Shown here piece by piece: positions 10,701-21,794 of a stretch of DNA of 64,000 bases. The first letter of the stretch is position 1. Each line of letters starts with the position of its first letter. The DNA is from Ochotona curzoniae (taxonomy: Eukaryota > Chordata > Mammalia > Lagomorpha > Ochotonidae). Made by a program: the position numbers and the translations under genes. The DNA lies in contig NW_024466607.1 in the NCBI RefSeq assembly GCF_017591425.1, forward strand, positions 17,988,501-18,052,500, given 5' to 3'. Below the pieces are notes generated by a model that saw only the letters and a program-made list of their open reading frames with translations, was not told where the DNA came from and made no database searches.

Positions 10701-12480
10701 AGTGCCTAAGTTTGCATCTCAAACGTGTGGTTTACTAAGGGCAAAACTGAAATAGGTTCCATTGGAACTCTTTCTAATGTAAATCATTCGTGGTATGACT
10801 TATGGAGTAATAAACACAGTCTGGCGTCTGCACTACATTTCTGTTATTTTGGTAAGCTTACTTCCTTTATCCTGAGGGCTCAGGTATTAGAAAATACTGT
10901 TTTTCCCATTCATTTACGCTTCTAGCAATTAATGTTAAACAGGATGCATTAGAAATCTGAGTTACTGAAAGGCTATAATTTAATGGAGATGAACTGTCAG
11001 TGTGAAAAACCATTCACTCATTGGTATGTTGCCTGCAGCCTGAATCTAAGGAATATTACCTGTTCTGTCTTGGAGGAGATCTCAGTATGTATTATCTGAA
11101 GGGGAGGGCATAAATTATGCTTTGCCACCCAATCAACATTAACCTAAATGATAGTAGAGTCCCCAGCTTCTCTTGCACATTAAAATAGTTGCCCTTCCTG
11201 TGATAAAAGAGGCTGAACTAGGTCAGGAGTGGTCCTTTTTACTTTGTTTAAGAACAGGAGAAGGATTAAAAATGGATGAAGTACCGCCTAGAAACGATCT
11301 GTTACAGGCGGGTAATCAAATACGTGCGTGCCTGTGTCTTCCCAGACCGCTCCAGGCTGGTTCTCCTTCCCTCAGGGAGGGTCTTAGCGTGACCACTCTC
11401 TGCTGGCAAGGATGAGGATGGACGAGCCAAAAGGTTTCTCTACGCACCTCCAGAAGCTGAGGCTGTAAAAAGGTAATGTGGCCGAGTGAACCAAGTGGAG
11501 TCTCTGTTCTCCTGTTCTGTGTATTCATGATTTTGCTTCACTTTAAGCACTGAGAATTATGAGGAGTGAGATGAAAAGGATGTGGCATTAGCAATGCCAT
11601 ACAATGTCGATGTCTTTTTGGGGATAATTGTGCAAGAAACACAGGATGGGTATTTTTCTATGAACTTTTCCGGCACTAAAAGCTGCCAAAATTGTTTCTT
11701 CACTCAGCTCCACCTGATATCAAAAGGTTGTTTGTTGATGTTTCTTTAATCTTTCAGATCCTTCTCTGTCTTCTTTTCTGGAGAGGGTGTTTTAAAGCAC
11801 ATGTGCTTGGGTGATATTTAATGCTGGAACATACAGTGGGACTTTGGCAATTGATGCTATTTGGTTTTAAGGGTGTGGGGTGGAAATCAGGGCTGCTTAT
11901 TTGTAAATGTTCCCAAATCGTGCATTCCACATGTATTAATTATTCTTCAAAGGATGTTTTTGTGTAGAGAAATTTTGTTTTCTCATTCAGTGACCCCCCT
12001 TTTCCTATCTTTTTCCATTGATGGCTTTTCATTCTTCAATAATGAAACAAGTGAGAATATACGGTCTCAAATTTTCCATTTCTTTGTTTTGAGCTAAGTT
12101 ACCTTCTTGTCTAGTAAAGGTAACAGAAATAGGTTTACTCCATGAAATATGATCATATAGGTACCTTCTGTGTTCCTACATTTAAAGTCATCTACTGAAA
12201 ACTGAGGCTTGGGAGGAAAGAAAGCCTATTCACAGTTTAAACTAGCAGAATGTGTGTGAACAAAATGCTTTAACTCTTTAGCCAGTGAAGCCCACAGGGT
12301 AAAGGACTGTCACCTACAGAACATAGCCAAGGTGTCTCTTAAAAGCCATATTACACTAAGGAAACAGATCCTTGTGTTTTTGAATCCCATTTGGTTTAAA
12401 ATCATCACCAGATAGGTATGTATGGGACACAAAAAACTTCCTTAAAATTTACACCAAAAATAAGGAACAAATCTTTGAGG
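10701..12480. other. Unique intergenic DNA
   Basis: About 1.8 kb without recognised repeats or coding signs. The stretch 10730-11160 is A/T-rich, complex and repeat-free, so it could be conserved noncoding DNA; that would need alignment. Confidence 0.45.
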
Positions 12481-12518
12481 AGTCAGTACTTTTTCCTCCA
12501 AGAAACATTTAGGCAGTC

Positions 12519-12520
<2 letters not shown>

Positions 12521-12568
<48 letters not shown>

Positions 12569-12591
12569 GAGAGAGAGAGAGAGAAAGAGAG
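12521..12591. repeat. Compound microsatellite (GT)n(GA)n
   Basis: A (GT) run at 12521-12563 passes directly into an (A/GA) run to 12591. It is likely length-polymorphic. Confidence 0.97.
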
Positions 12592-12769
12592 CCAGGTCTA
12601 TTAGAAATTATTATGATTTTCTGGACAAGTTTTTTTGTAAATATAAATAAACAATAAAAGAGGTCAGAGTTACCACCACTAAGGAAGTAGGCAGTTCAGT
12701 TTTGTACAAAGTTTCTCCTTTCGTACTTAATCCAGGACAGAGGAAAGATGTTTATTCTTTCTTTCTTTA

Positions 12770-13084
12770 TTTTTAAAGATTTATTCTATTTTTATTGAAA
12801 AGTCAGATATAGAGAGAGGAGGAGAGACAGAGAGGAAGATTTTCTCTCTGATGATTCACTCCTCAAATGACTGCAATGGCTGGAGCCAGCAGCCCAGATC
12901 CTCTTCCAGGTTTTCCACGCAGGTGCAGGGTCCCAAGGCTTTGGGCCATCCTCGACTGCTTTTCCAGGCCACAAGCAGGGAGCTGGATGGGAAGCAGGGC
13001 TGCCGGGATATGAACCAGTGCCCATATGGGATCCTGGCAAGTGCAAGGTGAAGACTTTAGCCACTAAGCTACTGTGCTAGGCCC
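12770..13084 (-). mobile_element. CSINE
   Basis: Antisense copy: 'tttaaagatttattctattt', 'agatatagagagaggagg', 'catatgggatcctggcaag', head 'tactgtgctaggccc'. Confidence 0.92.
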
Positions 13085-13092
13085 TATTCTTT

Positions 13093-13382
13093 ATTTTAAG
13101 GATTTATTTATTTTGAAAAGCAAAGAGGGAAGGAGATAGAGAGACTGAGAATCTTTTGTCTGCTGGTTCCTTCCCCAAATAGCAGCCAGGAACCTGGAAC
13201 TCCATCCAGTTCTCTTGTGTGGATGGCAGGGACCCAGTTCCTTGAGCCATTCATGATTGCTTTCCCAGGCACATCGAGGGGGTGCTGGTTCAGAAGCAGA
13301 GCAACCGGGACTTGAGTTGGTGCTCTGATATGGGATATGAGTGTTGTGGGTGGCGGATTGACCTGCTCTACCATAACACCTG
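13093..13382 (-). mobile_element. CSINE (older)
   Basis: Antisense copy: 'ttaaggatttatttatttt', 'agcaaccgggacttgagttgg', 'gctctaccataacacc'. It lies directly beside the preceding SINE. Confidence 0.87.
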
Positions 13383-14115
13383 AATGGAAAGAGTGCTCCG
13401 ATCCATGAAATGACAAGGCCTGCTTCCACAGAGATGGAGCCAGCCCTTCAAGTGTCTATCCTGTAGGCAGCCCTTAGGCTGTCAAAACCCATAAACAAGT
13501 GCTGATGTACCCAGGGGGCCTCAGTGGTGGGGGCGCATGTTTCACCTGAGCTACTCCCTTCCCTCAGCACCTACCACGGTAGAGGTTTCTATGTGGTATG
13601 GGAGATAGTTTTGTGAAGGTTTGTGCAAGGTCATGAAACTGTACAGAAAGGAGAAATAGGTAACCTGTCCTTAGATTTCTTGATAACATAGGAACTTCAC
13701 TAACTCTGAGCTTTGTGGCTGGTGCCTGCCTTGCATCGAGTCTGGCTGCAGACCTGCCTGACTTCTTCCTGCTGGGCTGCTCACACTCATGGTACAGGAT
13801 TGGCCTTCGGATTTGTGCCTGGCTTCCCCTCCTGGGCAGGTGGGATGCAGAATACAGGAAGCTCTGTCTGGGGGCTGGTGATCCATCCTGTGAACTGTCT
13901 GGGAGCCTTTCCTCTCCTCTCTGTTGTTTGTTTGCTTTTAAAGATTTGTCAGAACCCCAGTCGTAAAGAGAAATGCAGGTTCCATGGTGTGTCCACGGAG
14001 TGCATGTGTCAAAGCTGAGCCTCCTCAGAGGTTCAGACGGAACAGTGGACAGCATATCCAGGTGCATATGGAGGAAATGGTGGTCCATTGGAACCTGCAG
14101 AGGACACCTGGTACC
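13383..14115. other. Intergenic DNA, no recognised element
   Basis: Mostly unique looking. Several overlapping open frames occur at 13564-14163 on both strands, none with a recognisable protein family. The right part (after about 13970) may belong to the dispersed repeat that follows. Confidence 0.4.
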
Positions 14116-14420
14116 ACAACAGAAGATGGAGGACAGAACAAATGGATCAACCACCCCAGCCATGTGTAGGCAGTGAAAATCTGGGCAAACAGAGTCTTTA
14201 AGGTGAACTATGTCAGTCAGTGGATTCTGGAGAGATTTAATTGTTCTTGGAATGGCAAGATTGGCAGCAATTCAGAATTGTTGAACTATCAAAACCACTT
14301 GAGTAGTGCACTCGGAGCATGCCCCATGTCAGGTACCCTGGGATGGGGTGGGAGGCTGTGTGGGGCTTTTCCCTTTATGTTCCTCACCCCAGATAGAGAA
14401 AAAAAATGTGGAAACCATGG
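14116..14420 (+). mobile_element. Unclassified dispersed repeat, copy 1
   Basis: It shares words in the same order with the reverse complement of 46295-46600: 'gaggacagaacaa', 'ctgggcaaacagag', 'cagtggattct', 'gcttggaatggc'-like, 'ggcagcaattca', 'tatcaaaaccacttgag', 'ggagcatgccc', 'acctgggatgg'-like and 'aaaaaatgtggaaa'. Identity looks like three quarters or more. I do not recognise the family; a lagomorph LINE 3' UTR is one guess. Confidence 0.8.
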
Positions 14421-14452
14421 TCTTAATCACTTTCCTGTAGCTCTTATCCTTT

Positions 14453-14502
14453 GTGCCATAATCAACTATATAAATCTGTGCCCTAATCAACTATATAAAT
14501 TA
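14453..14502. repeat. 25-bp tandem duplication
   Basis: Two near-identical copies of 'gtgccataatcaactatata' with the following aatc/aatt; it is followed by a TA-rich run (14500-14535). Confidence 0.9.
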
Positions 14503-14529
14503 TATATATTTATATAAACATATAATATA

Positions 14530-14853
14530 TATAAAGGTTTGTTTGAAAGTCAGAATGAGAGAGAGTGGAAAGGCTGAGAGAGCAACAGTTCTTCTACCTG
14601 CTGGTTCACGCCTCAAATGGCCATAACAGCTGGGATTTATCCATACTGAAGCTAAGAGCCAGAGACTTCGATGTGGGTCTAACACCATGGATGGCAGTGG
14701 CCAAAGTACTAGGTTCATCATCCACTGTTTTCCAATGCACATTAGTAGGAAGCTGCATTGGAAACAGAGCAGCCAGGAATTGAACCTGTGCTTTGAAATG
14801 GGATGCCAGAGTTGTAGCTGATTAGCTTAACTCTTTGTGTCATGCTGCTCCCC
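14530..14853 (-). mobile_element. CSINE (older)
   Basis: Antisense copy: 'ggtttgtttgaaagtcagaa', 'cttctacctgctggttcac', 'agcagccaggaattgaacc', 'gtgtcatgctgctcccc'. Confidence 0.87.
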
Positions 14854-14965
14854 CCCCCTTTTTTTCCCTATACCATTTCTCTGTTTATTTACTTTTTCCT
14901 AGACAATTAGGAATTAGGAAAGGAAGTGAACAGATGGAAAATTGGTAATATAAAGCAGAATTAAT

Positions 14966-15278
14966 AAATATTTATTTATTTTATTGGAAAAGCACATTTA
15001 CAGAGAGAAGGAGAGACAGATCTTCTGTCTACTGATTCATTCTCCAAGTGGCTGCAGTGGTCAGAGCTGAGCCAGTCCAAAGCCAGGAGGTGGCAGCTTC
15101 TTCTTGGTCTCCCACGTGGGTACAGGGTCCCAAGACTCTGGGCTATCCTCTACTCCTTTCTCAGGCCACAGCAGGAAGCTGTATGTAAAATGGAATATCT
15201 TGGGATATGAACTAGTGCCCATACGGGATCCTGGCACATGCAACGTGAAGACTTAGCCACCGAGCCATTGCCCTGTGT
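14966..15278 (-). mobile_element. CSINE
   Basis: Antisense copy: 'tttatttattttattggaaa', 'tttacagagagaaggagaga', 'catacgggatcctggcaca', 'gagccattgccctg'. Confidence 0.9.
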
Positions 15279-15550
15279 ATAAAGCAGACCTTGGAGTCCA
15301 GTGCTAAATGTCCCAGGAAGGAGTGCTCAGAGCAGCTAAGAGAGAGCTCAAGGTTCCAACAGGCCCAGAAGAGAGGAGATGCTGAGGCCTGTTGTTCTTT
15401 ATGCTTTTATTTTAGAGAAAATAATATGGAATCCTATGAGGTTTATGTTCTTGAGCAATTTTTCTTAGCACATTCTTAGAATATTTTTTCTCTCCATTTG
15501 TTATGATATGCTAAAGTAGCATCTCCCTGAAAGCTTGACACCCAATAACT

Positions 15551-15836
15551 GGGGCCAGAGTGATGGTGCAGGGGGTTAAGCTGCCAGCTATGTCACTAGT
15601 GTCCCATGTCAGGATGCCAGTTCAGTCCCAGCTATTCTATTTCTGATCTACATTCATGCGAATGCATCTTGGAGGTAGCAGACAATGGCCCAATTATTTG
15701 GGCCCCTGCCACCCAAGTGGGAGACTAGGCTTGAAATCCTGATTCCTGTCTTTGGCCTGGCTCAGACTTGGCTGTTGGAGCCATTTTGTGAGTAAATCAG
15801 TAGTTGGAAAAATCTCTTGTGTCTTCACAACCCACC
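15551..15836 (+). mobile_element. CSINE (older)
   Basis: Sense copy: 'gatggtgcagggggttaagc', 'agtgtcccatgtcaggatgcc', 'gggagactaggcttg', 'gagtaaatcagtag'. Confidence 0.85.
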
Positions 15837-15852
15837 CTCTGTGTGTTAGTGA

Positions 15853-16173
15853 TTTTTTTTTTTTTAAGATTTATTTAGTTTTCTTGGAAAGTCAGATTTA
15901 CAGAAAAGAAACACAGAAAGATTTTCATTTGCTGATTTACTTCCCAAGTGGCCACAATGGCTGGAGCTGAGCCAATCTGAAGCCAGGAGACTCTTCCAGG
16001 TCTTCCAGGTGGATGCAAGGTCCCAAGGCTTTGGGCCATCTTCGACAGCTTTCCCAGGTCAAAAGCAGGGAGCTGGATGGGAAATGGTGCCGCCAGGACT
16101 AGAACTGGCATCTAATTGGGATCCCAGTGCATGCAACGCAAGGATTTAGCCACTAGGCCATTGCACCGGGCTT
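15853..16173 (-). mobile_element. CSINE
   Basis: Antisense copy with T13 tail: 'aagatttatttagttttctt', 'cttcgacagctttcccagg', 'ttgcaccgggctt'. Confidence 0.92.
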
Positions 16174-16254
16174 GTCACTGTGTTTTTCAAGTCATTCAAT
16201 TAATCAGTCTTCAACTTTGGTACTGCTATTAAGATAAAAAGACACCCAACATCA

Positions 16255-16400
16255 GAAAGTGACACAATCTTAGCTCCATCATGTAATGGCTGGCAACTTG
16301 GTGGGAGTCACTTAACTCACTATCTATTTTCTCCTCTGAAAAGTATGGGGCTAATGATACCTACTTCCCTGGCTCACAGATAGTGAGGCATTTGCCCACA
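16255..16400 (+). mobile_element. MIR fragment
   Basis: Core-region words: 'gtcacttaactcact', 'ttttctcctctgaaaagtat', 'ggggctaatgatacctac', which follow the MIR consensus (cttaacctctctgagcctcagtttcctcatctgtaaaatgggg...). Confidence 0.8.
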
Positions 16401-17264
16401 TGAAGGAAAGGCAGGTAAGTGACCATGGTGTGTTGCCTTACCTGTGTAAGCGCTCATTTGGCACCAAGGCTGTCTTCCCTCCTCATGGGCCGTAACTGCA
16501 GGATTTCTTTGCTGAGTAGAGGACGAGCAGCGTGGCGCTTGGCAGCTTGTGGAGAGTGCTGTAATTTTGCTGCCAGGCTTGTCTCTGAAATATTGACCAG
16601 GCTTCTTGGAACATCCAAACCTGGTCCTGCTGGTGGCCATCCAAAGATCCTTGTCTCTGGAAAATGGATGGCGGCACCTCAGTTCACACTTGCTGGTACC
16701 TTGCCACCCATGATCTTCGAAAACCCTAATGTACAGGTCAGCTGTCCAGAGAATGAAAGGACAGCAGAGTGTAGGGCTGGAAAGTGCTGAGTCCAGGCTA
16801 AGAAGTGAGGACATTTGTTAGCCAAGGACAAGTGCATATTGCTAGGTAATCAGAAGTTCCCCAGTGAACTAGTCCAGCATAGAATGCCAGCGATTTTTCT
16901 TATGTGTATTTTCCTGGGTGACCTGACAGCCTGTAATAGTGCGGTCATATGGGACCAACACCACTGGTGACACTTTTGTTCTCTCTCTCTCCTAGCAGAC
17001 AGAGTCGGAAATGGCTGCCTGGACTCGATTAATTAAAACATTGACTGAGAAAGAGGCCCCTCTCAAGGGAGAGCCTGATTTTGGAGCTTGTTCTGAGCCT
17101 GGAAATCAGAGAACGGAGCTTGCATTATCACAGGTTCCCTAGCAAGCTGAATATGTCTCTTTAAAAGTTAAAGAGAATTTCCAAGTGAGTGAAGTACACA
17201 CTTTTAAGTTTTGCTAGCGTATGCTCCAGGGTTCTGTTAAAATAGCAAGGGTGATAACAATGGT
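16401..17264. other. Unique intergenic DNA
   Basis: Repeat-free, complex sequence of moderate G+C. It carries 'aaaatggatggcggc' (near 16659), a YY1-like word, and A/T-rich sequence near 17020. It is a possible noncoding regulatory stretch, with no direct proof. Open frames (16374-16814 minus; 16419-16790 plus) overlap and look incidental. Confidence 0.4.
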
Positions 17265-17535
17265 AGATTAAGTCAGCACCTGGGATGTCCTCATTTCAGC
17301 TGGGAGTACGTGGGTTCCACTCCTGCGTTCGGCCTGTCACTCCTGCTTCTGCCAAGGTGCACCGGGGGAGGCAGCGGTAGGGGCTCAAGTAATGAGACTC
17401 CTGCCATCAATGTGGGAGACCTGGGTGGAGTTCCCGGCCCCTGGCTGCCTGGGCGTTGTGGGCATTTGGGTAGAGAGTCAGTGTGTAAAAGAGATCTGTC
17501 TCTCTGCTTCTCCAATAAATAAAACACTTAAAAGA
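17265..17535 (+). mobile_element. CSINE (old, degenerate)
   Basis: Sense copy: 'gtgggagacctgggtggagtt', 'gggcatttgggtagagagtc', 'caataaataaaacacttaaa'. The head is poorly preserved. Confidence 0.7.
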
Positions 17536-17964
17536 ATAGTCATAGTTAATGACAAAATCTTTCTAGTTACGTCAGCAGATCCAAGCCAAGGATATATCTA
17601 TATGTAACCCCCCATCCGAATCCCATCCTCCATGAAATCCTCTTTTCTGACCTCTGCAGCTAGCACTAAAAAAGAAGTATTTTCTTTCCTTCCTGTCCAG
17701 CGGGGTCACTACCTGGGAAGTCTCAGGGCCTCTGGTCTCAGCACTTGTGGAGAGAATGGTTGATTTTCATTCTTTGAGAGATGTGGATGGAGTAGGAAGA
17801 GGAAAGAGAAGATCTTAAAGGTGATAAAGTGACGGAATTGTTATTTCCCTGTTTTTCTTACCTTGTTGCTAAATGGTGAAAAAAAGGAACATGGAAAATA
17901 TTTGAAAGTAGCTTTTAAATGCTGTCAGTGACTGGACTCTCCTGAAGAGTTGCCTTTGGAAACG
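17536..17964. other. Intergenic DNA, no recognised element
   Basis: Low-copy looking sequence between two degenerate SINEs. No gene seen. Confidence 0.4.
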
Positions 17965-18272
17965 ACAGGTGGGGTAGTCACCTGGTGTAAAAGGAGATCA
18001 GGGCTGCTATGGTGTGATGCCTGCACCCTGTATGGATGCGGTTTCTGTCCTGGCAGTTGTGATTCGGGTCCAGCTCTCTGCGAACATGTCTGGGGAAGGA
18101 GTAGAAGATGGCTCAGATGCTTGAATCCCTACATCTGCCGAGGAGATCCATAGGAAGCTCCTGGCCTTGGCCTGGCCTGGCTTTGGCTGCTGGAGTCCTC
18201 TGGGGGAGTGAAACAACGGTTGGGAAGATTTCTGTAAGGGTGCCTTTCAAATAAATCATTTCTTTTTTGTTT
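17965..18272 (+). mobile_element. CSINE (old)
   Basis: Sense copy: 'cagctctctgcgaacatgtctgg', 'agaagatggctcagatgctt', 'ggggagtgaaacaacggtt', tail 'caaataaatcatttctttttt'. Confidence 0.75.
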
Positions 18273-18286
18273 TTATTCCACCCAAG

Positions 18287-18462
18287 GGGGTGCACCGTTC
18301 CTGGAGGTACAATATGCAGAGTAGATGGAATAAACTCCTATTCCAACTCCAGGCTGCAAAAACCCATTTCATATATTGTCTTCCAGTAGAGGACGTATCA
18401 GTTATTAAACTGATAAAAACAGAGAGTATACTTGATCTTAGCCAAAAGGCAGAGAAGGAAAC
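18287..18462 (-). pseudogene. U2 snRNA pseudogene (RNU2-type, near full length)
   Basis: The reverse complement follows human-type U2 snRNA from its 5' end (plus-strand 'ttagccaaaaggcagagaag' is the complement of the start 'cttctcggccttttggctaa') to its 3' end (plus-strand 'ggggtgcaccgttcctggag'). The branch-point pairing region and the Sm-site area (complement 'aaaaacccatttcatatatt') are visible. It spans about 176 nt against 187-191 for U2. Many substitutions and small gaps occur in the 3' half, for example the stem III/IV region reads 'tacaatatgcagagtagatgg'. No U snRNA promoter (PSE/DSE) is evident upstream, at 18463 onward. It reads as a dead retroposed copy, sitting right after a CSINE tail. 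Confidence 0.93.
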
Positions 18463-18582
18463 TAAGGGCTATTTTACCCATTTGAAAGAAAAGCTGATAC
18501 GATACTGTTACTTAATGATGGTGCTAAATGTAGACTCCAATTCCATGGACCTGAGACTTTATAAGAAAGTGGTATTGTTCAG

Positions 18583-18858
18583 AGCTGGCAGTGTGGTGCA
18601 GCCTGCAAATACAAACACCAGTGGAAGTATTGGCTATTCCCCTTCTGGTCCTGTTAACGTGTCTGAGAAGGCAGTGAACAGTGGCTACCAACAAGGGACA
18701 CCAGGCAGGAGCTCTGGTCTCTTGGTTCTGGTGAGGCCCAGCAGCCCTGTCCTGACTGTTACAGCCATTTGGGGGCGTGAACCAGAAAATCTCTCTTTCT
18801 CTGTCTCTCCCTCTCTGAAACTATGCCTTCCTAATAAATACATTAATTAAAAAAGAAC
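18583..18858 (+). mobile_element. CSINE (old)
   Basis: Sense copy: 'agctggcagtgtggtgca', 'ggctattccccttctggt', 'tgactgttacagccatttggg', tail 'cctaataaatacattaatta'. Head and middle are worn. Confidence 0.75.
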
Positions 18859-19394
18859 AAAGGTAATCATGTAAGATACCTAGACGTGAGAACCCAGGCC
18901 CCTTCATACCCACGCACCAAGTTTACACAAGCATGCCCATGAGTGGCCTGTGAGCTTAACCCAGTGTCATCAGCACCCTAGGCCACCTGACCAGCACCCT
19001 GCAGGGCTCCCCACCTCTGGGGCTTATGGACCTGGCACCTACCCACAGACGGGCCCAGGGATGGACTCCCTGTCCCCAGGGCTCTTGGACGTGGTCCCCA
19101 CTGTGCAGTTGGGCCCAGAGACCCGGGCCAGGAACCAAGGCCTGAATTTTTATTTTATTTCATTTTCGGCCTCAGTAATGACTGAGCACCATGTTATCAC
19201 TGAATAATCTAGGTCAATTCTTAATTTAAATATCTTTTTTTTTTGGTGAATAACATTTTTACTGGAAATCTTAATTCTGTTCTTTCTAAAAAGTTTGAAA
19301 TTGACCCTATGCTAAGACATGCTGAAATAACCAGTCAGGCAGTGAAGATTTGGTGAGTGTTAAAAGTTGGAGCAAAGTCAGAATGCTCTATAGG
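18859..19394. other. Intergenic DNA, no recognised element
   Basis: A G+C-rich block with many ccc/cct words (18890-19140) is followed by A/T-rich sequence. No gene seen. Confidence 0.4.
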
Positions 19395-19541
19395 GTGGGG
19401 GATAAGGTACAATGGAGTAAGCTGCTGCCTGGACCAGCTGCGTCCCTTATCTTGTTGGTTTGAGTTCAGCTCTCTGCTCGTGTGCTTGGGAAGACAGCAG
19501 AAGATGGTCCAAGTGTTTGTGTCCCTGACATCCAAATGAGA
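19395..19541 (+). mobile_element. CSINE, head half only
   Basis: Sense fragment: 'ggtacaatggagtaagctgc', 'agctctctgctcgtgtgcttggg', 'cagcagaagatggtccaagtg'. It stops near 'catccaaatgagagg', where an antisense fragment begins. Confidence 0.78.
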
Positions 19542-19544
19542 GGA

Positions 19545-19720
19545 GGAAGTGTTTGTTTATTGTAAAGGCAGATTGGCAGAGGGAGAAAGGGATGGAGAGA
19601 GAGAGATCTTGCATCTGCTGATTCAGTCCCCAGATGACCACAGTGGTCCACGCTGGGCTCGCCTGAAGCCAGAATCTAGGAGCTTTATCTGGCTCGCTCT
19701 GTTTGTGTCGATACATCTAG
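19545..19720 (-). mobile_element. CSINE, tail half only
   Basis: Antisense fragment: 'gtgtttgtttattgtaaagg', 'gatcttgcatctgctgattca', 'ctgaagccagaatctagga'. It abuts the sense head fragment. Confidence 0.78.
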
Positions 19721-20282
19721 ATACATCTAGAAACTGGAAACATCTAGTTTCAAGTGTTTGTGGCTTCCATCCTTTGTGGGAGGGAATGTCTACCTTTTAG
19801 AGAATGTGATGGAAGCTGCTCACCCATGTGTGTATGCACAAACACAAAATCCTACTTCTAATATCAGAGCATTCAATGAATTTCTAAAAAAAATAGATAA
19901 AAAGTAACTTATTTGTGCAGACATAATTCTCTGCCCCTATTGGAAGTCTTAGAACAAACATATAGCTATAAGATATATAATTTGATCATGTAGGATTTTA
20001 AATTCCAATCCAATGATTATGAAATTATTTCACAGAGACATTTTATTTAAAAAAAAAAAGACCCAAGCTATCGTGTCTTAGAGTACAGGATAATCCCAGT
20101 TAATTCACTTGAAAAACTCCCTCAGCACTCTCGCGCTGTGTGCAAGACCAGGGTGCTCTGCTTGGCTGCTGGGGGCTGTGGATGGGAAGTGTCGCCTGAC
20201 CGCCACTGGGAGGCGCAGTGTTACAGCGAGTGACGGGAAAGCGGCGTCTGTGGTTACCCGGGTTACCTTCCACCTCCTAGGA
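19721..20282. other. Intergenic DNA with a mildly CpG-enriched patch
   Basis: An A/T-rich stretch (19850-20060) precedes a short patch with several CpGs (about 20130-20265: gcgctg, gtcgcctgaccgcc, gcgagtgacggg, cggcgtc). The patch is too small and too sparse to call a CpG island. Confidence 0.4.
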
Positions 20283-20395
20283 GACAGCTCAGTTAATTTC
20301 CCTTTGGGTCAGTTTTGTTATCTGCAGAATAGAGATGTTCTTTCCTCAGCGTGTTCTGATAAGGCTAAAATGTAACCGACAGCAAAACGCTTTTT
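20283..20395 (+). mobile_element. MIR fragment
   Basis: 'agttaatttccctttgggtcagttttgttatctgcagaatag' (in two parts) and 'aacgctttttaa' track the MIR core and 3' region. Confidence 0.65.
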
Positions 20396-21159
20396 AAAGA
20401 GTGCACTCTGGCCATTAAAATAAATGCGTTGACAGATGCGGCCGAGATGTATGAGACTTCAAAAAGCGCTTGGAAAATCGGGTCTTTTCGTGCAGAGATT
20501 TCAGAATGTTTTTGCACAGAAATAAATTGTTTTTAACACATTTTTTTTAAAAAATGAATTTTAAAAAAATATCTTTGTATTAACCAAAAAGAGTAAAATG
20601 TGGGGGAACAGCCTATGTTTTTTTTTTTTTTTTTAATGAAAAACTAAAATTTTGGCGACAGGCTCGTTTTTCTGGTTTTTGTCTTGCGATATCAAGAGAC
20701 AAGAATACAAACAGAGCTCCTGTGTGTGGGTTCACTCCTTCCGTCAGTGCCCATGGCAGCAGGGCCAGGTTGAAGCTGGGGGTCAAAGATGATTTGAGTT
20801 TCCCACACAGTGACGGTTTCCCAGTTGACTGAACAGTCACCACTGCCTGCTAGGGTCTGCATTCGCAGGAACTGCAGTGTGGAGCTGGAGCCAGGACTGA
20901 ATGTCTTCACTACTGTCCAAATGCCCTCCTCGCCAGGGGGCAGTTAGCTCTCCATGCGTTTTCCAATACTTGGTCACTCAAGCTAGAGGCTTGGTCAGTT
21001 ACTGGTTTGATTTGGGGAAGTGTGAGACTGGGGGGGGGCAATAAAATTTGTTTCTCTTTCTGAGATATTAGTAGTATCTTGTTGATGATCAATAGCCCGT
21101 GCATTAATTCCATAGTGCTTCCAAAGTGGTGCCATTCTAATGTTGCCATTTCCTTTTCA
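20396..21159. other. Intergenic DNA, no recognised element
   Basis: It contains T/A runs (20540-20570; T16 around 20619-20634) and a G9 run near 21030. Open frames on the minus strand (20613-21149) are unremarkable. Confidence 0.4.
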
Positions 21160-21410
21160 TCTGTTGATGGGGAAACATTTCACTCTCCCAGTGACTGCAG
21201 TGGCTGAAGCTGGGCTGATCTGAAACCAGGAGACAGAAGCTTCCTGTTAGTCTCCCACATAGGTGCAGGTACCAAGGGCTTCAGCCATCCTTCCAGGCCA
21301 TAAGCAGGAAGCTGGATCAGAAGTGGAGAAGCAGGTTCATGAACCAGTGCCCATATGGGACGCCACTCTGCAGGTGGAGGCTTAGTTCACTCTGCCCCGG
21401 CGCTAACCCC
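21160..21410 (-). mobile_element. CSINE (tail truncated)
   Basis: Antisense body: 'cactctcccagtgactgcagtgg', 'ctccttccaggcca'-like and 'gtgcccatatgggacgcc', ending 'ccccggcgctaacccc'. The tail is missing. Confidence 0.82.
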
Positions 21411-21424
21411 TATCATTTGCTATT

Positions 21425-21741
21425 TTTAAAAAAGATTTATTTATTTTTATTGGAAAGGCAGATTTACAGAGAGAAGGAGATGCAGAGAAAAAGATCTTGC
21501 ATGTGCTGGTTCATTTCTCAAGTGACTGCAATGGCTGGAGCTGAGCTGATCTGAAGCCAGGAGCCAAGAGCTTCTTCCAGGACTCTCATGTGTATGCAGG
21601 TTCCCAAGGCTTCTGGGCCATCCTCCGTTGCTTTCTTAGACGATAGGCAGGTAGCTGGACGGGAAGTGGAGCAGTCGGAACATGAACGGGCGCCCATGTG
21701 AGATCCCAGGGCCTTCACCACTGAGCCGTCATGCCAGGCAC
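21425..21741 (-). mobile_element. CSINE
   Basis: Antisense copy: 'aaaaaagatttatttattttt', 'gatcttgcatgtgctggttc', 'gcgcccatgtgagatccc', 'ccgtcatgccaggcac'. Confidence 0.92.
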
Positions 21742-21794
21742 AGCTCAGTGATTTTCTTCTTCCGTTTGCTCACAAAACTGTGTAGTCATAATTT

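Noticed and set aside
13564..14163. 199-codon minus-strand open frame, the longest in the window
   Set aside because: No signal peptide, domain or known motif. Overlapping frames occur on the other strand, and part lies over the dispersed repeat. Chance opening is likelier than a gene.
18290..18850. 186-codon plus-strand frame
   Set aside because: It runs through the antisense of a U2 snRNA pseudogene and an old CSINE, so it is not coding.
20109..20270. Second CpG island and promoter
   Set aside because: Only about ten CpGs in a short patch, no exon or splice signal beside it, and it passes into a MIR.
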